A DNA stretch of 64,000 nucleotides from JACDER01 sp963842575 (GCA_963842575.1 CAWJGS010000001.1:248001-312000); one strand, 5' to 3'; positions 8,484 through 18,138 are shown, counted from the first letter of the stretch. Numbers and translations are program-made. The notes: generated from the letters alone by a model not told the origin.

Positions 8484-9674
8484 GTGCCCCGCGCAGCTGT
8501 CTACGCTCTCGTCTCGTTCGCCGGAGCGCTCGCGGGCGCCGCGCTCCTGCTCGGAATCGGCAAGGCAGCCGGCTGGCTCGACTCCGGTACGAAGACCGTC
8601 GTGATCACGACGCAGGCGCCGCCGCAGGAGCAGACGGCCGTCCAGCCGCAACCGCCTCCTCTCCCGTCCTCCTTCAACCCGGAGACGATCTACAAGAAGC
8701 GCTCGCCCGGAGTGGTCACCATCTTCAGCACGTTCCCGACCGGCGCGCAGGGCCAGGGGTCCGGCTTCGTCGTGTCCCCGAAGGGTTACGTGCTCACGAA
8801 CGCGCACGTGATCACCACTGCGCCGGACCAGCCGGTCGAGCGCGCCACCAGGCTCTATGTCGAGTTCTCGAACGGAGACCGGGTTGACGGCAGGATCGTC
8901 GGCTACGACCTGTTCTCGGACGTCGGCCTGGTCAAGGTCGACCCCGGGAGCCACACGCTGACGCGCCTCCCGCTCGGCAGTTCCGCAAATGTGATCGTAG
9001 GCGAGCCCGTGGCGGCCATCGGAAGCCCGTTCGGGAACGAGAACTCGCTCTCCGTCGGCGTCGTCTCGGCTACGCGGCGCTCGATCTCGTCCGTGACGTC
9101 GGAGTACGACCTGACCGACGCGATCCAGACCGACGCTGCGATCAACCACGGCAACTCCGGCGGGCCGTTGCTCGACGGGCGCGGCCGGGTCATCGGGATC
9201 AACGCGCAGATCCGCAGCAACACCGGCGGTGGAGAAGGTGTCGGCTTCGCCGTCCCGATCGACACCGCCCGGCGCTCGATGCGACAGCTGCTCGCGGGCG
9301 GCGAGGTGCGGTACGCCTACGTCGGGATCACGACCGACGATCTCACCCCCGCGCTCGCGCGCTACCTCCACGTCTCCGTCTCCACAGGCGCGCTGATCAC
9401 CTGCGTGAAGCCGGACAGCCCCGGCCAGCGGGCCGGCCTGCGCGCCGGAACGAACCAGAAGAGCTTCGAGGGCGCGCCGGTGACCGCCGGAGGCGACGTG
9501 ATCCTCTCCATCGACGGGAGCGCGGTGCGCAGCGGAAGCGACGTCGTCCGCCTCATCGGCCAGCGGCTGGAGCCGGGGCAGAAGGCAGTCTTCACCGTCC
9601 TCCGTGGGAGCGACCGCAAGACCATCCCGGTCACGCTCGGGCAGCGGCCCGTCCTGCCCAGCACGCAGTGCTGA
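8484..9674 (+). CDS. HtrA/DegP-like trypsin-type serine protease with PDZ domain
   Basis: 396 residues starting at a GTG. An N-terminal TM/signal anchor (about 5-25) and a Pro/Gln-rich linker precede the protease domain. The catalytic triad is visible as His in YVLTNAHVITT, Asp in FSDVGLVKVD and Ser in NHGNSGGPLLDG. A PDZ domain follows (about residues 290-390), with the VILSIDGSAVRS motif. It is expected to degrade or chaperone misfolded exported proteins outside the membrane. It lies 52 bp after the two-component kinase, which fits envelope-stress control, although the sequence does not prove that link. Confidence 0.92.
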   Translation: MPRAAVYALVSFAGALAGAALLLGIGKAAGWLDSGTKTVVITTQAPPQEQTAVQPQPPPLPSSFNPETIYKKRSPGVVTIFSTFPTGAQGQGSGFVVSPKGYVLTNAHVITTAPDQPVERATRLYVEFSNGDRVDGRIVGYDLFSDVGLVKVDPGSHTLTRLPLGSSANVIVGEPVAAIGSPFGNENSLSVGVVSATRRSISSVTSEYDLTDAIQTDAAINHGNSGGPLLDGRGRVIGINAQIRSNTGGGEGVGFAVPIDTARRSMRQLLAGGEVRYAYVGITTDDLTPALARYLHVSVSTGALITCVKPDSPGQRAGLRAGTNQKSFEGAPVTAGGDVILSIDGSAVRSGSDVVRLIGQRLEPGQKAVFTVLRGSDRKTIPVTLGQRPVLPSTQC

Positions 9675-9701
9675 CCGCAGGGCTTCGATAGCGTTCCCGC
9701 A

Positions 9702-10121
9702 GTGACCGCCGCACCCCGCGTCATCAGGCTGACCATCCCTGCGAAGGCCGAGTACATCACGCTCTGCCGGCTCGCGCTCGCCGGGATCTCACAACTGCGC
9801 GACATCTCCGACGAGACGCTGCACGACCTCAAGCTCGCGCTGACCGAGGCGTGCACGAACTCGGTGCGCCATGCGTACGAAGCGGGCAGCGAGGGAAGTG
9901 TCCAGATCGTGTACGAGATCGGGGACGAGGACATATCGATCGAGGTGATCGACGAAGGTGAGGGCTTCGTGCTGGACGAGGCGTCCGAGACCGACCACCT
10001 GAGCGAGAGCGGGCTCGGGATCGCGATCATCCGCTCGCTGGCCGACGAGCTCGAGATCGAGCCCCGGGAAGGACGGGGCTCGCGGCTGCGCTTCGTCAAG
10101 CACCTCGGCGCCGCGGCCTAG
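9702..10121 (+). CDS. RsbW-like anti-sigma factor / serine kinase ATP-binding protein
   Basis: 139 residues made of a single GHKL ATPase domain. The N box is LTEACTNSVRHAYE, with IDEGEGFV (G1) and SGLGIAIIRSLADE (G2). RsbW/SpoIIAB-type proteins bind a sigma factor and phosphorylate an anti-sigma antagonist. No sigma factor or RsbV gene is adjacent, so partners would be encoded elsewhere. The GTG at 9702 lies 27 bp after the protease stop, suggesting co-transcription with stress functions. Confidence 0.87.
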   Translation: MTAAPRVIRLTIPAKAEYITLCRLALAGISQLRDISDETLHDLKLALTEACTNSVRHAYEAGSEGSVQIVYEIGDEDISIEVIDEGEGFVLDEASETDHLSESGLGIAIIRSLADELEIEPREGRGSRLRFVKHLGAAA

Positions 10122-10132
10122 CGGGAGCGGCC

Positions 10133-11413
10133 ATGCTCCAGCAGGTCAACGTCGGCCACAAGTCGCTCCGCGACTACGCGACGCTGGCGACGCGCGGGCT
10201 GATGGAGCAGATCCGTGACCTGGCCGAGCCGCTTGCGGGCAAGAAGGTGCTCCACCTCTCGGCCACGGCGTTCGGCGGAGGCGTCGCGGAGATCAACTAC
10301 ACGCTCATCCCGCTCATGAGCGACGTGGGGCTCGACACCGAATGGCGGATCATCCATGGAGAGGACGAGTTCTTCGAGGTGACGAAGACGATCCACAATG
10401 CGCTCCAGGGCAATCCCGAGGGGTTGAGCAAGGAGCAGGAGGAGATCTTCCGGCGCTACAACGAGCTCAACGCCGCGCAGCTCGAAGGCGAGTACGACTT
10501 CGTCATCGTCCACGACCCCCAGCCGGCGGCCGTGCGCGATTACTTTCCCAGCTCGGACACGCGTTGGATCTGGCGCTGCCATATCGACCTCTCGACGCCG
10601 AACGAGCAGGTGCTCGACTTCCTGCTCCCGTCGATCCGCCGCTATGACGCGACCGTCTTCCACCGGCGCGAGTACGTGCCCGACGCTCCGGACCTGCCGA
10701 TGGCGGCGATCTGGCCGCCCGCGATCGACCCGCTCGCGCCGAAGAACATGGCGCTCTCGCCGGAGGATGCGACGTACATCGTCGACCAGTTCGGCATCGA
10801 CGTCGCGCGGCCGCTGATCACGCAGGTTTCCCGCTTCGACCCCTGGAAGGACCCTCTCGGCGTGATCGACGCGTACCGCCTGGTCAAGGAGGAGCACCCG
10901 GGGGTGCAACTCGCCCTCGTCGGCTCGATGGCGCACGACGATCCCGAGGGCTGGGACTTCTACAACCAGACCGTGAGCTACGCCGGCGGCGACCCGGACG
11001 TCTACATCCTCTCGAACCTCAACAACATCGGGGCGGTCGAGGTCAACGCCTTCCAGGTGGACTCGGCCGCGGTGCTGCAGAAGTCGATCCGGGAAGGGTT
11101 CGGCCTCACGGTGAGCGAGGCGCTGTGGAAGGCTCGGCCGACGGTTGCCGGCCGGGTCGGCGGGATCGTCGACCAGATCCAGGACGGCGTGACCGGCTGG
11201 CTCGTGGACTCGTCGACCGAGGCGGCCGAGGCCTGCATGTCGATCCTGAGCGATCCCGCCGCCGCGCGCGAGCGCGCGCTGCGCGGCAAGGAGCACGTCC
11301 GGCGGAACTTCCTCACTCCGCGGCTCCTGCGCGACTGGCTCGTCCTCTTCAATCGGCTCCTCGGAAACGACATCGTCGGGGCGGAGATCGCGACGGTCGC
11401 CGCCCCCGTATGA
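10133..11413 (+). CDS. treT: TreT-like trehalose synthase (GT4)
   Basis: 426 residues, a good match in length and motifs to TreT/trehalose-synthase-type GT4 enzymes, which join an NDP-glucose to glucose reversibly. Features are the N-lobe HLSATAFGGGVAEI, VIVHDPQPAAVRDYF, WRCHIDLSTPN, the VSRFDPWKDPLGVIDAYRL sugar-nucleotide block, and the C-lobe KSIREGFGLTVSEALWKARP with the catalytic E-x7-E-like pattern. It starts 11 bp after the RsbW-like gene and overlaps the GT20 gene by four bases (ATGA). The exact acceptor cannot be read from sequence. Confidence 0.85.
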   Translation: MLQQVNVGHKSLRDYATLATRGLMEQIRDLAEPLAGKKVLHLSATAFGGGVAEINYTLIPLMSDVGLDTEWRIIHGEDEFFEVTKTIHNALQGNPEGLSKEQEEIFRRYNELNAAQLEGEYDFVIVHDPQPAAVRDYFPSSDTRWIWRCHIDLSTPNEQVLDFLLPSIRRYDATVFHRREYVPDAPDLPMAAIWPPAIDPLAPKNMALSPEDATYIVDQFGIDVARPLITQVSRFDPWKDPLGVIDAYRLVKEEHPGVQLALVGSMAHDDPEGWDFYNQTVSYAGGDPDVYILSNLNNIGAVEVNAFQVDSAAVLQKSIREGFGLTVSEALWKARPTVAGRVGGIVDQIQDGVTGWLVDSSTEAAEACMSILSDPAAARERALRGKEHVRRNFLTPRLLRDWLVLFNRLLGNDIVGAEIATVAAPV

Positions 11414-12885
11414 ACGGCCGCCGCAAGCTGATCGTCGTGTCCAACCGGGCGCCCGTCTCGTACCGGCTGGAGGACGGGCAGCGCGTGACGCGCCGGGGCG
11501 GCGGCGGGCTGGTCACCGCGCTCCGCAGCCTCGTTTCCCAGCACGACGTGACCTGGATTGCGAGCGCGATGACCGAGGAGGATCGCGCCGTCGCGGCCGG
11601 GGCCAGCGGCGAGTCGGTCGTGGAGACGGCGCGCGACGGCTCGGCGTACCGGCTCCGCTTCGTCGTCAGCGATCCGTCGGCGTACGACTGGTTCTACAAC
11701 GTCGTCTCGAACCCCACGCTGTGGTTCATCCAGCACTACCTGTGGGATCTCGCGTACGAGCCGGCGTTCGACCAGGGCCTGCATCACGCGTGGGAGGAGG
11801 GCTACGTGCGCGTGAACCAGTCGTTCGCCGAGGCGATCCTCTCCGAGCTCGAGCGACAGCCGGACGCGACCGTCTTCCTCCACGACTACCACCTCTACCT
11901 CGTTCCGTACTACGTCAGGCTGGAGGCACCGGACGCGCAACTCGCGCACTTCATCCACATCCCGTGGCCGCAACAGGACCTGTGGCGCGTGCTGCCCGAA
12001 CCGATTCGCCGGGCCGTGCACGAGGGCCTGCTCGGGAACGACATCGTGTCCTTCCATGCGCGCCGCTGGTCGCGGAACTTCGTCCGCTCGTGCGCCGATT
12101 TCGTCGGCGTCGAGGTCGACCGCGAGGAAGGATCGCTCGTCTACGGTGACCGGCGCGTTCTCGTCCAGTCCCATCCGATCTCGATCGATCCGGCGGAATT
12201 CGACCACCTCGCGGTCTCGCCGCAAGTGCTGGCCGCGGAAGCCGAGCTGGTGGCGCGCCGGCCCGAGAAGCTCATCCTGCGCGTCGACCGGACCGATCTC
12301 TCGAAGAACGTCGTCCGCGGCTTCCGTGCCTTCGAGGCCTACCTCGCGGCCCATCCCGAGATGCACGGCCGCGTCACCATGCTCGCCCTCCTGGATCCCT
12401 CGCGGCAGGACATTCCCAACTACGCCGAGTATCTCGCCGCCATCCAGCGTGCGGCGCGCTCGGTCAACGACCGTTTCCAGCTCGAGGGCTGGATCCCGGT
12501 GGAGCTGCACGTCGAGGACGACTTCGCGAGGTCCGTCGCGGCGTACAAGCAGTTCGACGTGCTGCTCGTGAACGCGATCTTCGACGGGCTGAACCTCGTG
12601 GCCAAGGAGGCCCCGCTGGTGAACGAGCGCGACGGCGTGCTCATCCTGTCCGAGAACACCGGCGCTCACGAGGAGCTGCACCGCTGGGCGATCACAATCA
12701 ATCCCTTCGACGTGTCCGCACAGGCTGAGGCGATCCACGAGGCGCTCGAGATGCCGGCCGGCGAGCGGAAGGCGCGGATCGACGCCATCCGCGCGCACGT
12801 CCGCGAGCACGACCTCACCGCGTGGATCGGCGCGCAGCTTTCCGACCTCGACCGCTGGTCCTCGCGGACGACGGTGCGGACGTGA
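11410..12885 (+). CDS. otsA: GT20 trehalose-6-phosphate synthase-like enzyme
   Basis: 491 residues starting at MNGRRKLIVVSNRAP. Family motifs are RRGGGGLVTALR, FLHDYHLYLVP, HIPWPQQDLWR, DIVSFHARRW and FDGLNLVAKEAPLVNE. The site that reads RLDYSKG in classical OtsA is instead RVDRTDLSKNVVRGFRAFE, so acceptor or donor preference may differ. No otsB phosphatase is encoded in the window. Coupling to the TreT-like gene (ATGA overlap) suggests a joint role in compatible-solute synthesis; trehalose is the best guess, with a glucosylglycerol-type product an alternative. Confidence 0.85.
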   Translation: MNGRRKLIVVSNRAPVSYRLEDGQRVTRRGGGGLVTALRSLVSQHDVTWIASAMTEEDRAVAAGASGESVVETARDGSAYRLRFVVSDPSAYDWFYNVVSNPTLWFIQHYLWDLAYEPAFDQGLHHAWEEGYVRVNQSFAEAILSELERQPDATVFLHDYHLYLVPYYVRLEAPDAQLAHFIHIPWPQQDLWRVLPEPIRRAVHEGLLGNDIVSFHARRWSRNFVRSCADFVGVEVDREEGSLVYGDRRVLVQSHPISIDPAEFDHLAVSPQVLAAEAELVARRPEKLILRVDRTDLSKNVVRGFRAFEAYLAAHPEMHGRVTMLALLDPSRQDIPNYAEYLAAIQRAARSVNDRFQLEGWIPVELHVEDDFARSVAAYKQFDVLLVNAIFDGLNLVAKEAPLVNERDGVLILSENTGAHEELHRWAITINPFDVSAQAEAIHEALEMPAGERKARIDAIRAHVREHDLTAWIGAQLSDLDRWSSRTTVRT

Positions 12886-14458
12886 CCGTCGCGGCGCAGA
12901 GGACGATCACGCCCGTCGACCCGGCGACGCTCGAGCCGGTGGGGACGGTCGAGGCCACACCACCCGAGGCGATCGCCGGAGATCGTGGCCGAGGCGCGGC
13001 TCGTCCAGCGGCGCTGGGCCGAGTCCTCGCACGCCGAGCGGCGCGCGTTGCTCGTCCGTGTCGCGCACGTCCTGCTCGACTCCGCCGACGAGCTCGCCGG
13101 GGCCATCACCGCCGAGACGGGGAAGCCGGTGCTGGAGGCGTACACGGCCGAGCTCTTCCTCGCGCTCGAGCAGCTCCGCTGGACGGCGGCCAACGCGGAG
13201 CGGGTGATCGCCGGGGAGCGCGTGCGCTTCGGCGCGCCGTACCTCCGCCACAAGCACGGCCGGCTGCTGTACGAGCCGTACGGCGCCGTCGCCGTGATCG
13301 CGCCGTGGAACTTCCCTTTCGGCATCCCGTTCACGCAGACGATCGCGGCAGTCGCGGCGGGGAACGCCGTCGTGGTCAAGCCGTCCGAGCTCGCCCCGCT
13401 GACCGGTGAGTGGGTCCAGCGAGCCTTCGAGGAAGCCGGCGCCCCGGCTGGGCTCGTGCGCATCGTGCAGGGCGACGGCGCGACGGGCGAGCTGCTCGTC
13501 CGCGCACGCGGGATCGCCAAGGTCTTCTTCACGGGCTCCACGGGAGTCGGCCGCAATGTGGCGGCCACGGCCGGCGAGCGGCTGTGTCCCGTCTCGCTCG
13601 AGCTCGGGGGAAAGGACGCGATGCTCGTCTTCGAGGATGCGGATCTCGACCGCGCTGTCGAGGGCGCACTCTGGGGCTCGTTCTCGAATTGCGGCCAGAC
13701 GTGCGCGAGCGTCGAGCGCATCTACGTCGCGCGCGACCTCTACCAGCCCTTCGTGGAAGAGCTCGGCCGGCGCGCCGCGCGGCTGCGGATCGGCGCCGGA
13801 AGCGACTTCAAGACCGAGCTCGGTCCGCTCATCTCCGAGCAGCAGCGCACGAAGGTCGAGCGGCTCGTCTCCGAGGCGGTCGAGGGAGGCGCGAGCGCGA
13901 CGACGGGAGGCGGCCGCCCGGACGTCGGCCTGCCGGGATGGTTCTACGAGCCGACCGTGCTCACGGGAGTGGCCGGGGACGCGGAGCTCGCGCGCGAGGA
14001 GATCTTCGGCCCGGTCGTCGCAGTGTGCGCCGTTCGGCGACGAGCAGGAGGCCGTCCAGCTCGCGAACGACTCCCCCTTCGGCCTGAGCGCCAGCGTGTG
14101 GACGCGTGACCGCGAGCGTGCGGCCCGCGTCGCCTCGCGCCTGCATGCCGGCACGGTGTGGACGAACGACCTCCAGTACTCGTATGCGGGCCAGGCACCG
14201 TGGGGCGGATACAAGAGCTCGGGCTTCGGCAGGACGCACGGGAAGCACGGCCTGTACGAGTGCGTGCAGGTGAAGTTCGCCGACTGGGACTCCGGGCGGG
14301 TCGCGGTGCCCTGGTGGTATCCGTACGACGAGGACGCGCTGGACGGGTTCCGCGGCCTGGCGGGCGTCCTGTACGGCGGCGGGCTCGCGCACCGCGCGCA
14401 GGCGGCGTGGCGGCACCGCCGCGGGCTGCTGGCGCTCGGCCGGCGCTACCTTGGCTGA
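12882..14458 (+). CDS. NAD(P)-dependent aldehyde dehydrogenase (interrupted frame)
   Basis: About 525 residues from a GTG overlapping the previous stop. ALDH signatures are VIAPWNFPFGIPFTQ, the FTGSTGVGR nucleotide-binding loop, the general base Glu in LELGGKDAML, the catalytic Cys in NCGQTCASVERIY, and EEIFGPVVAV. Frame shifts near 12980 and 14035 break an otherwise continuous domain; the C-terminal part resumes at PFGDEQEAVQLANDSPFGLS. A roughly 55-residue C-terminal extension follows the usual end. The substrate aldehyde is unknown. Both breaks look like single-base errors because motifs continue on each side. Confidence 0.88.
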
Positions 14459-15128
14459 CCCCCAGGGCGAGGCCCTCCGCCGGATGGAAGGCGCCGGCGC
14501 CTACAACGACTGGGTCTTCGAGCGGGCCCGGCCTCACCTGGGCCGCCGCGTTCTCGACGCCGGCGCCGGGATCGGAACCTTCACGGAGCTCGCGGCGGAG
14601 GGGCGCGAGGTGGTCGCGGTCGAGCCGGATCCCGAGCAGCTCGCCATCCTGCGCGAACGCGTTGCGGGTCAAGCGAACGTTCAGGTCGTCGAGGGCACGG
14701 TCGAGGACGTCTCCGGGACATTCGACTCCATCCTGTGCCTGAACGTCCTCGAGCACATCCCGGACGATCGGGGAACGCTGCGCCGCTTCCATGAGCTGCT
14801 CGCGCCGGGTGGGTCGCTCCTCCTGCTCGTCCCGGCGCATCCCGCGCTGTACGGAGGAATCGACCGTGCCGTCGACCACCAGCGCCGCTATACGAAGGCG
14901 GGCCTGAGCGAGTGCCTGCGCGAGGCGGGATTCACGGTCGCGGAGCTGCGCCTGGTGAATCCGCTCGGCGCGCTCGGCTGGTTCGTCTCGAGCCGGGTGC
15001 TGAAGCGCGAGCAGATCCCGGAAGGGCCATTGCGTGTCTACGACAAGCTCGTCCCCGCGCTGCGCATGCTCGACCGGGTCGACGTCGGTGTGGGACTGTC
15101 TGTCTGGGCCGTGGCCCGGCGGGCCTAG
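14451..15128 (+). CDS. Class I SAM-dependent methyltransferase
   Basis: 225 residues from a TTG that overlaps the aldehyde dehydrogenase stop. Motif I is VLDAGAGIGTFTEL, followed by VVAVEPDPEQL, LCLNVLEHIPDD and LLAPGGSLLLLVP. The block DHQRRYTKAGLSECLREAGF is common in methyltransferases associated with sugar or lipid pathways. The substrate is unknown. It precedes moaC by 14 bases and could share its transcript. Confidence 0.85.
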   Translation: MADPQGEALRRMEGAGAYNDWVFERARPHLGRRVLDAGAGIGTFTELAAEGREVVAVEPDPEQLAILRERVAGQANVQVVEGTVEDVSGTFDSILCLNVLEHIPDDRGTLRRFHELLAPGGSLLLLVPAHPALYGGIDRAVDHQRRYTKAGLSECLREAGFTVAELRLVNPLGALGWFVSSRVLKREQIPEGPLRVYDKLVPALRMLDRVDVGVGLSVWAVARRA

Positions 15129-15142
15129 TATCCGACCTACGA

Positions 15143-15589
15143 ATGGCGAATCTCTCGCACGTTGACGAATCTGGCGACGTCCACATGGTCGACGTCGGCT
15201 CCAAGCCGCTGTCGCGCCGCCGCGCCACCGCAACGGCGACTGTGACCATGGCCGCGGAGACCGCCCGGCAGCTGCGCGAGCTGCCGAAGGGCGACGCGCT
15301 CGCAACCGCGCAGGTCGCCGGGATCATGGCCGCGAAGCGGACGTCCGAGCTGATTCCGCTCTGCCATCCGCTCCCGCTCTCGGTCGTCGACGTCAGGCTC
15401 GAGGTCGGCGCCGACCGCGTGCAGATCACCGCGTCGGCCGAGACGACGGCGCAGACCGGCGTCGAGATGGAGGCGCTCGTCGCCGCCTCGATTGCGGCGT
15501 TGACCGTGTACGACATGGCGAAGGCCGTGGACAAGGACATGACCGTCTCGGACGTGCGCCTCGTGGAGAAGACCAAGGAGGCTGTGTGA
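15143..15589 (+). CDS. moaC: Cyclic pyranopterin monophosphate synthase MoaC
   Basis: 148 residues, the usual length. MoaC converts the MoaA product to cPMP in Moco synthesis. Diagnostic segments are VDVGSKPLSRRRATA, LIPLCHPLPLS, the VEMEALVAASIAALTVYDM block, and the catalytic KAVDKDM motif. The ATG at 15143 gives MANLSHVDESGDVHMV, the standard MoaC start. Its stop overlaps the GTG of the mog-type gene. Confidence 0.96.
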   Translation: MANLSHVDESGDVHMVDVGSKPLSRRRATATATVTMAAETARQLRELPKGDALATAQVAGIMAAKRTSELIPLCHPLPLSVVDVRLEVGADRVQITASAETTAQTGVEMEALVAASIAALTVYDMAKAVDKDMTVSDVRLVEKTKEAV

Positions 15590-16065
15590 AGGCCGCTGTG
15601 CTGACCGTCTCGGACGGCGTCTCCGCGGGCGAGCGCGAGGACGGGAGCGGCGACCTGCTCGCGGAGCTTTTGGCCGGCGAGGGCTACGAGGTCGAGCGCC
15701 GGCTCGTCCCGGACGACAAGCACACGATCTCGGACGCGCTCGACGAGCTCGTGCGGGACGCCGTGCTTGTGCTCACGACCGGCGGAACCGGTCTCGGCCC
15801 ACGGGACGTCACTCCCGAGGCGACGCGCGAGGTGATCGAACGGGAAGCACCGGGGATCGCGGAAGCGCTGCGCGCCGACTCGATCGCCAAGACGCCCCAC
15901 GGGCTTCTGTCCCGCGGCGTGGCCGGGGTCCACGGCAGCTCGCTCATCGTGAACCTCCCCGGCTCGCCCGGCGGCGCCCGCGACGGGTTCGCCGTCCTCC
16001 AGCCTGCGCTGAAGCACGCCCTCGAGCTGCTCGCCGGCGAGGCCTCCGCGCACCGGCAGACGTGA
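15586..16065 (+). CDS. mog: MogA/MoaB-type molybdopterin adenylyltransferase
   Basis: 159 residues from a GTG. The MoCF-fold motifs LTTGGTGLGPRDVTPEAT and VNLPGSPGGARDGF are both present. It adenylylates molybdopterin before MoeA-mediated metal insertion. It overlaps moaC at its start and the UbiA-like gene at its end. MogA and MoaB are hard to separate without a tree. Confidence 0.9.
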   Translation: MKAAVLTVSDGVSAGEREDGSGDLLAELLAGEGYEVERRLVPDDKHTISDALDELVRDAVLVLTTGGTGLGPRDVTPEATREVIEREAPGIAEALRADSIAKTPHGLLSRGVAGVHGSSLIVNLPGSPGGARDGFAVLQPALKHALELLAGEASAHRQT

Positions 16066-16922
16066 TCGCGGGCGCCACCACCTATCCGCGGCGCTTCGCG
16101 TCGCTGGTGAAGATCGAGCACACGGTCTTCGCCCTCCCGTTCGCCTACGTCGGCGCGTTCCTGGCGGTGGACGGCGTCCCCAGCGCGCACGATCTCGTCT
16201 GGATCACGGTCGCGATGGTCGGCGCCCGCTCGCTCGCGATGGGTCTCAACCGCCTGATCGACGCCGGGATCGACGCTCGCAACCCGCGCACCGCCGGACG
16301 GGAGATCCCGGCCGGCCTTCTCAGGCCTTGGCACGTCGTCCTCTTCTGCCTGGCGTCGCTCGCGATCTTCCTGGTCGCCGTGTGGCAGCTGGACCCGATC
16401 GTCCGCTGGCTGTGGCCGATCCCCGTCATCGGGTTCGTCGTCTACCCGTACCTCAAGCGCTGGACCTGGATCTCGCACCTCTGGCTCGGCGCGGTCGACG
16501 GGCTCGCGCCGATGGGGGCGTGGGTCGCGATCACCGGGACGCTGCCGTGGCAGTCGTGGGTGCTCGGCGCCGCGGTCGCGACCTGGGTGGCCGGTTTCGA
16601 CTGCTTCTACAGCCTGCTCGACCAGGAGGTCGACCGGCGCGAAGGCCTGAACTCGGTCACCACCCGGTTCGGCGTCGAGGGCGCATTCAGGGGCGCGCGG
16701 ATTCTCCATGTCGCGACCGTCGTCCTGCTTGTCGTTACCGGGCTCGGCCTGCCTGTCGGCGTCCTCTACTGGATAGGCGTCGGTGTGGTGGCGGCCCTCC
16801 TCCTGTACGAGCATTCGCTCGTCCGCCCCGGCGACCTGCGCCGGCTCGACGCCGCGTTCTTCACCGTCAACGGCGTGATCAGCGTCGCCTTCTTCCTGTT
16901 CGTCCTCGGGGACTCCCTGTGA
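16062..16922 (+). CDS. UbiA-family prenyltransferase (MqnP-like)
   Basis: 286 residues with about eight TM helices. The first Asp-rich site is MGLNRLIDAGIDARNPRTAGR and the second is DCFYSLLDQEVDRREGL, which bind Mg-polyprenyl diphosphate. Together with KIEHTVFALPFAY this matches the 4-hydroxybenzoate/MqnP-like branch used in futalosine-type menaquinone synthesis. Its place ahead of cytochrome c and heme genes fits respiratory cofactor production. The aromatic substrate is inference. Confidence 0.87.
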   Translation: MIAGATTYPRRFASLVKIEHTVFALPFAYVGAFLAVDGVPSAHDLVWITVAMVGARSLAMGLNRLIDAGIDARNPRTAGREIPAGLLRPWHVVLFCLASLAIFLVAVWQLDPIVRWLWPIPVIGFVVYPYLKRWTWISHLWLGAVDGLAPMGAWVAITGTLPWQSWVLGAAVATWVAGFDCFYSLLDQEVDRREGLNSVTTRFGVEGAFRGARILHVATVVLLVVTGLGLPVGVLYWIGVGVVAALLLYEHSLVRPGDLRRLDAAFFTVNGVISVAFFLFVLGDSL

Positions 16923-17503
16923 TTCGGGCGCGCGGGCTCTCACGCCGCTTCGGGGAGAAACGCGTCCTGGAGAAGCTCGACCTCGACCTCGAGGACGGCG
17001 GCTTCCTCGTCGTCACCGGCGCGAACGGCTCCGGGAAGACGACACTGCTCCGGCTGTGCGCAGGTCTTCTGGCGCCGACCGAGGGCGAGCTGCGGGTGGA
17101 GACAGACCGCGCCGGCATCGGTTTCCTCGCACACGAGCCGCTCGTCTACCGGGAGCTGACCGCGCTGGAGAACCTCGACCTGTACGGCCGGCTCTACCGC
17201 GTGCCCGAGCGGCGCGAGCGGATCGGGATGCTGCTCGAGCGCTTCGGCCTCTGGAGCGCTCGGAACGAGCGCGCCGGCTCTTTCTCGCGCGGGATGCTGC
17301 AGCGACTGGCGCTCTGCCGCGCGCTCCTGCACGAGCCAGAGCTCCTCCTCATGGACGAGCCGTTCAACGCCCTCGACGCCGAGGGGATCGAGCTGCTCGC
17401 CCAGCAGCTGGAGGAGCTGCGCGGCGGACGCACCTTCCTCGTCGCGACGCACGACCCGGCTCGTCTCGCGCCCCTTGCGAGCGGAAGCCTCGCCCTCGCA
17501 TGA
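16919..17503 (+). CDS. ccmA: Heme ABC exporter ATP-binding protein CcmA
   Basis: 194 residues. It has Walker A (TGANGSGKTTLLRLCAG), the signature FSRGMLQRLALCRALL, Walker B (LLLMDEPFNALD) and the switch His in VATHDPARLA. The small size and the gene order with CcmB and CcmC identify CcmA rather than a generic ATPase. It powers release of heme from CcmE during cytochrome c maturation. It starts at a GTG overlapping the UbiA-like stop. Confidence 0.92.
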   Translation: MIRARGLSRRFGEKRVLEKLDLDLEDGGFLVVTGANGSGKTTLLRLCAGLLAPTEGELRVETDRAGIGFLAHEPLVYRELTALENLDLYGRLYRVPERRERIGMLLERFGLWSARNERAGSFSRGMLQRLALCRALLHEPELLLMDEPFNALDAEGIELLAQQLEELRGGRTFLVATHDPARLAPLASGSLALA

Positions 17504-18138
17504 CCTACTTCCACGACGTCGCCACGCTGACGCGCAAGGACCTCCTGCTCGAGCTGCGCGCGCGCGACACGGTGCCGGCGATGCTCCTGTTCGTCGTCTC
17601 GGCGCTCGTCGTCTTCCACTTCGCCCTTCCCTCCGAGAGCTCCAACCTCGCCGCATACGGGCTCCTCTGGGTCGCGCTCGTCTTCACCGCGCTGCTCGGG
17701 CTCGTGCGCGTCTTCTCGGCCGAACGCGATCAGGGACTGCTGGACGGGCTCGTGCTCGCTCCGTGTGACCGCTCGGCGATCTGGCTGGCGAAGGCGCTCT
17801 CGATGCTCGGGTTCCTCGTGCTGGCCGAGATCGTCGCGCTTCCCGCATTCGCGATCTTCTTCCACGGGATCGGGTGGACGACCGTGGCCGGTGTGGCGCT
17901 CGCGAACGTCGGGATCTGCACCGTGGGGACGCTGCTCGCCGCGATGGCCGCCGCGAGCCGCGCCCGCGAGCTGCTGCTGCCGCTCCTCTTCCTCCCGCTC
18001 GCCATCCCGATCGTCGTGGGCGGAGTGGGCGCCGGCGTGGTGGAGAACGGCGGCCGCTACCTCGGCCTGCTGGCGGTCTACGACGCCATCTTTGCGATCA
18101 TTTGCTGGGCTTCCTTTGAGTACGTGGTTACGGAATAA
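17500..18138 (+). CDS. ccmB: Heme exporter membrane protein CcmB
   Basis: 212 residues with six predicted TM helices. The N-terminus LTRKDLLLELRARDTVPAML and the segment FSAERDQGLLDGLVLAP are characteristic of CcmB. It pairs with CcmA and CcmC. It overlaps ccmA by four bases and the ccmC start by about 20 bases. Confidence 0.92.
   Translation: MTYFHDVATLTRKDLLLELRARDTVPAMLLFVVSALVVFHFALPSESSNLAAYGLLWVALVFTALLGLVRVFSAERDQGLLDGLVLAPCDRSAIWLAKALSMLGFLVLAEIVALPAFAIFFHGIGWTTVAGVALANVGICTVGTLLAAMAAASRARELLLPLLFLPLAIPIVVGGVGAGVVENGGRYLGLLAVYDAIFAIICWASFEYVVTE

Noticed and set aside
7959..9371. A 470-codon minus-strand frame over the kinase and protease
   Set aside because: It is opposite genes with clear H-box and protease triad motifs. 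The translation has no recognisable features.
15129..15142. Possible molybdenum-cofactor riboswitch before moaC
   Set aside because: The gap to the previous gene is 14 bases, too small for the aptamer.
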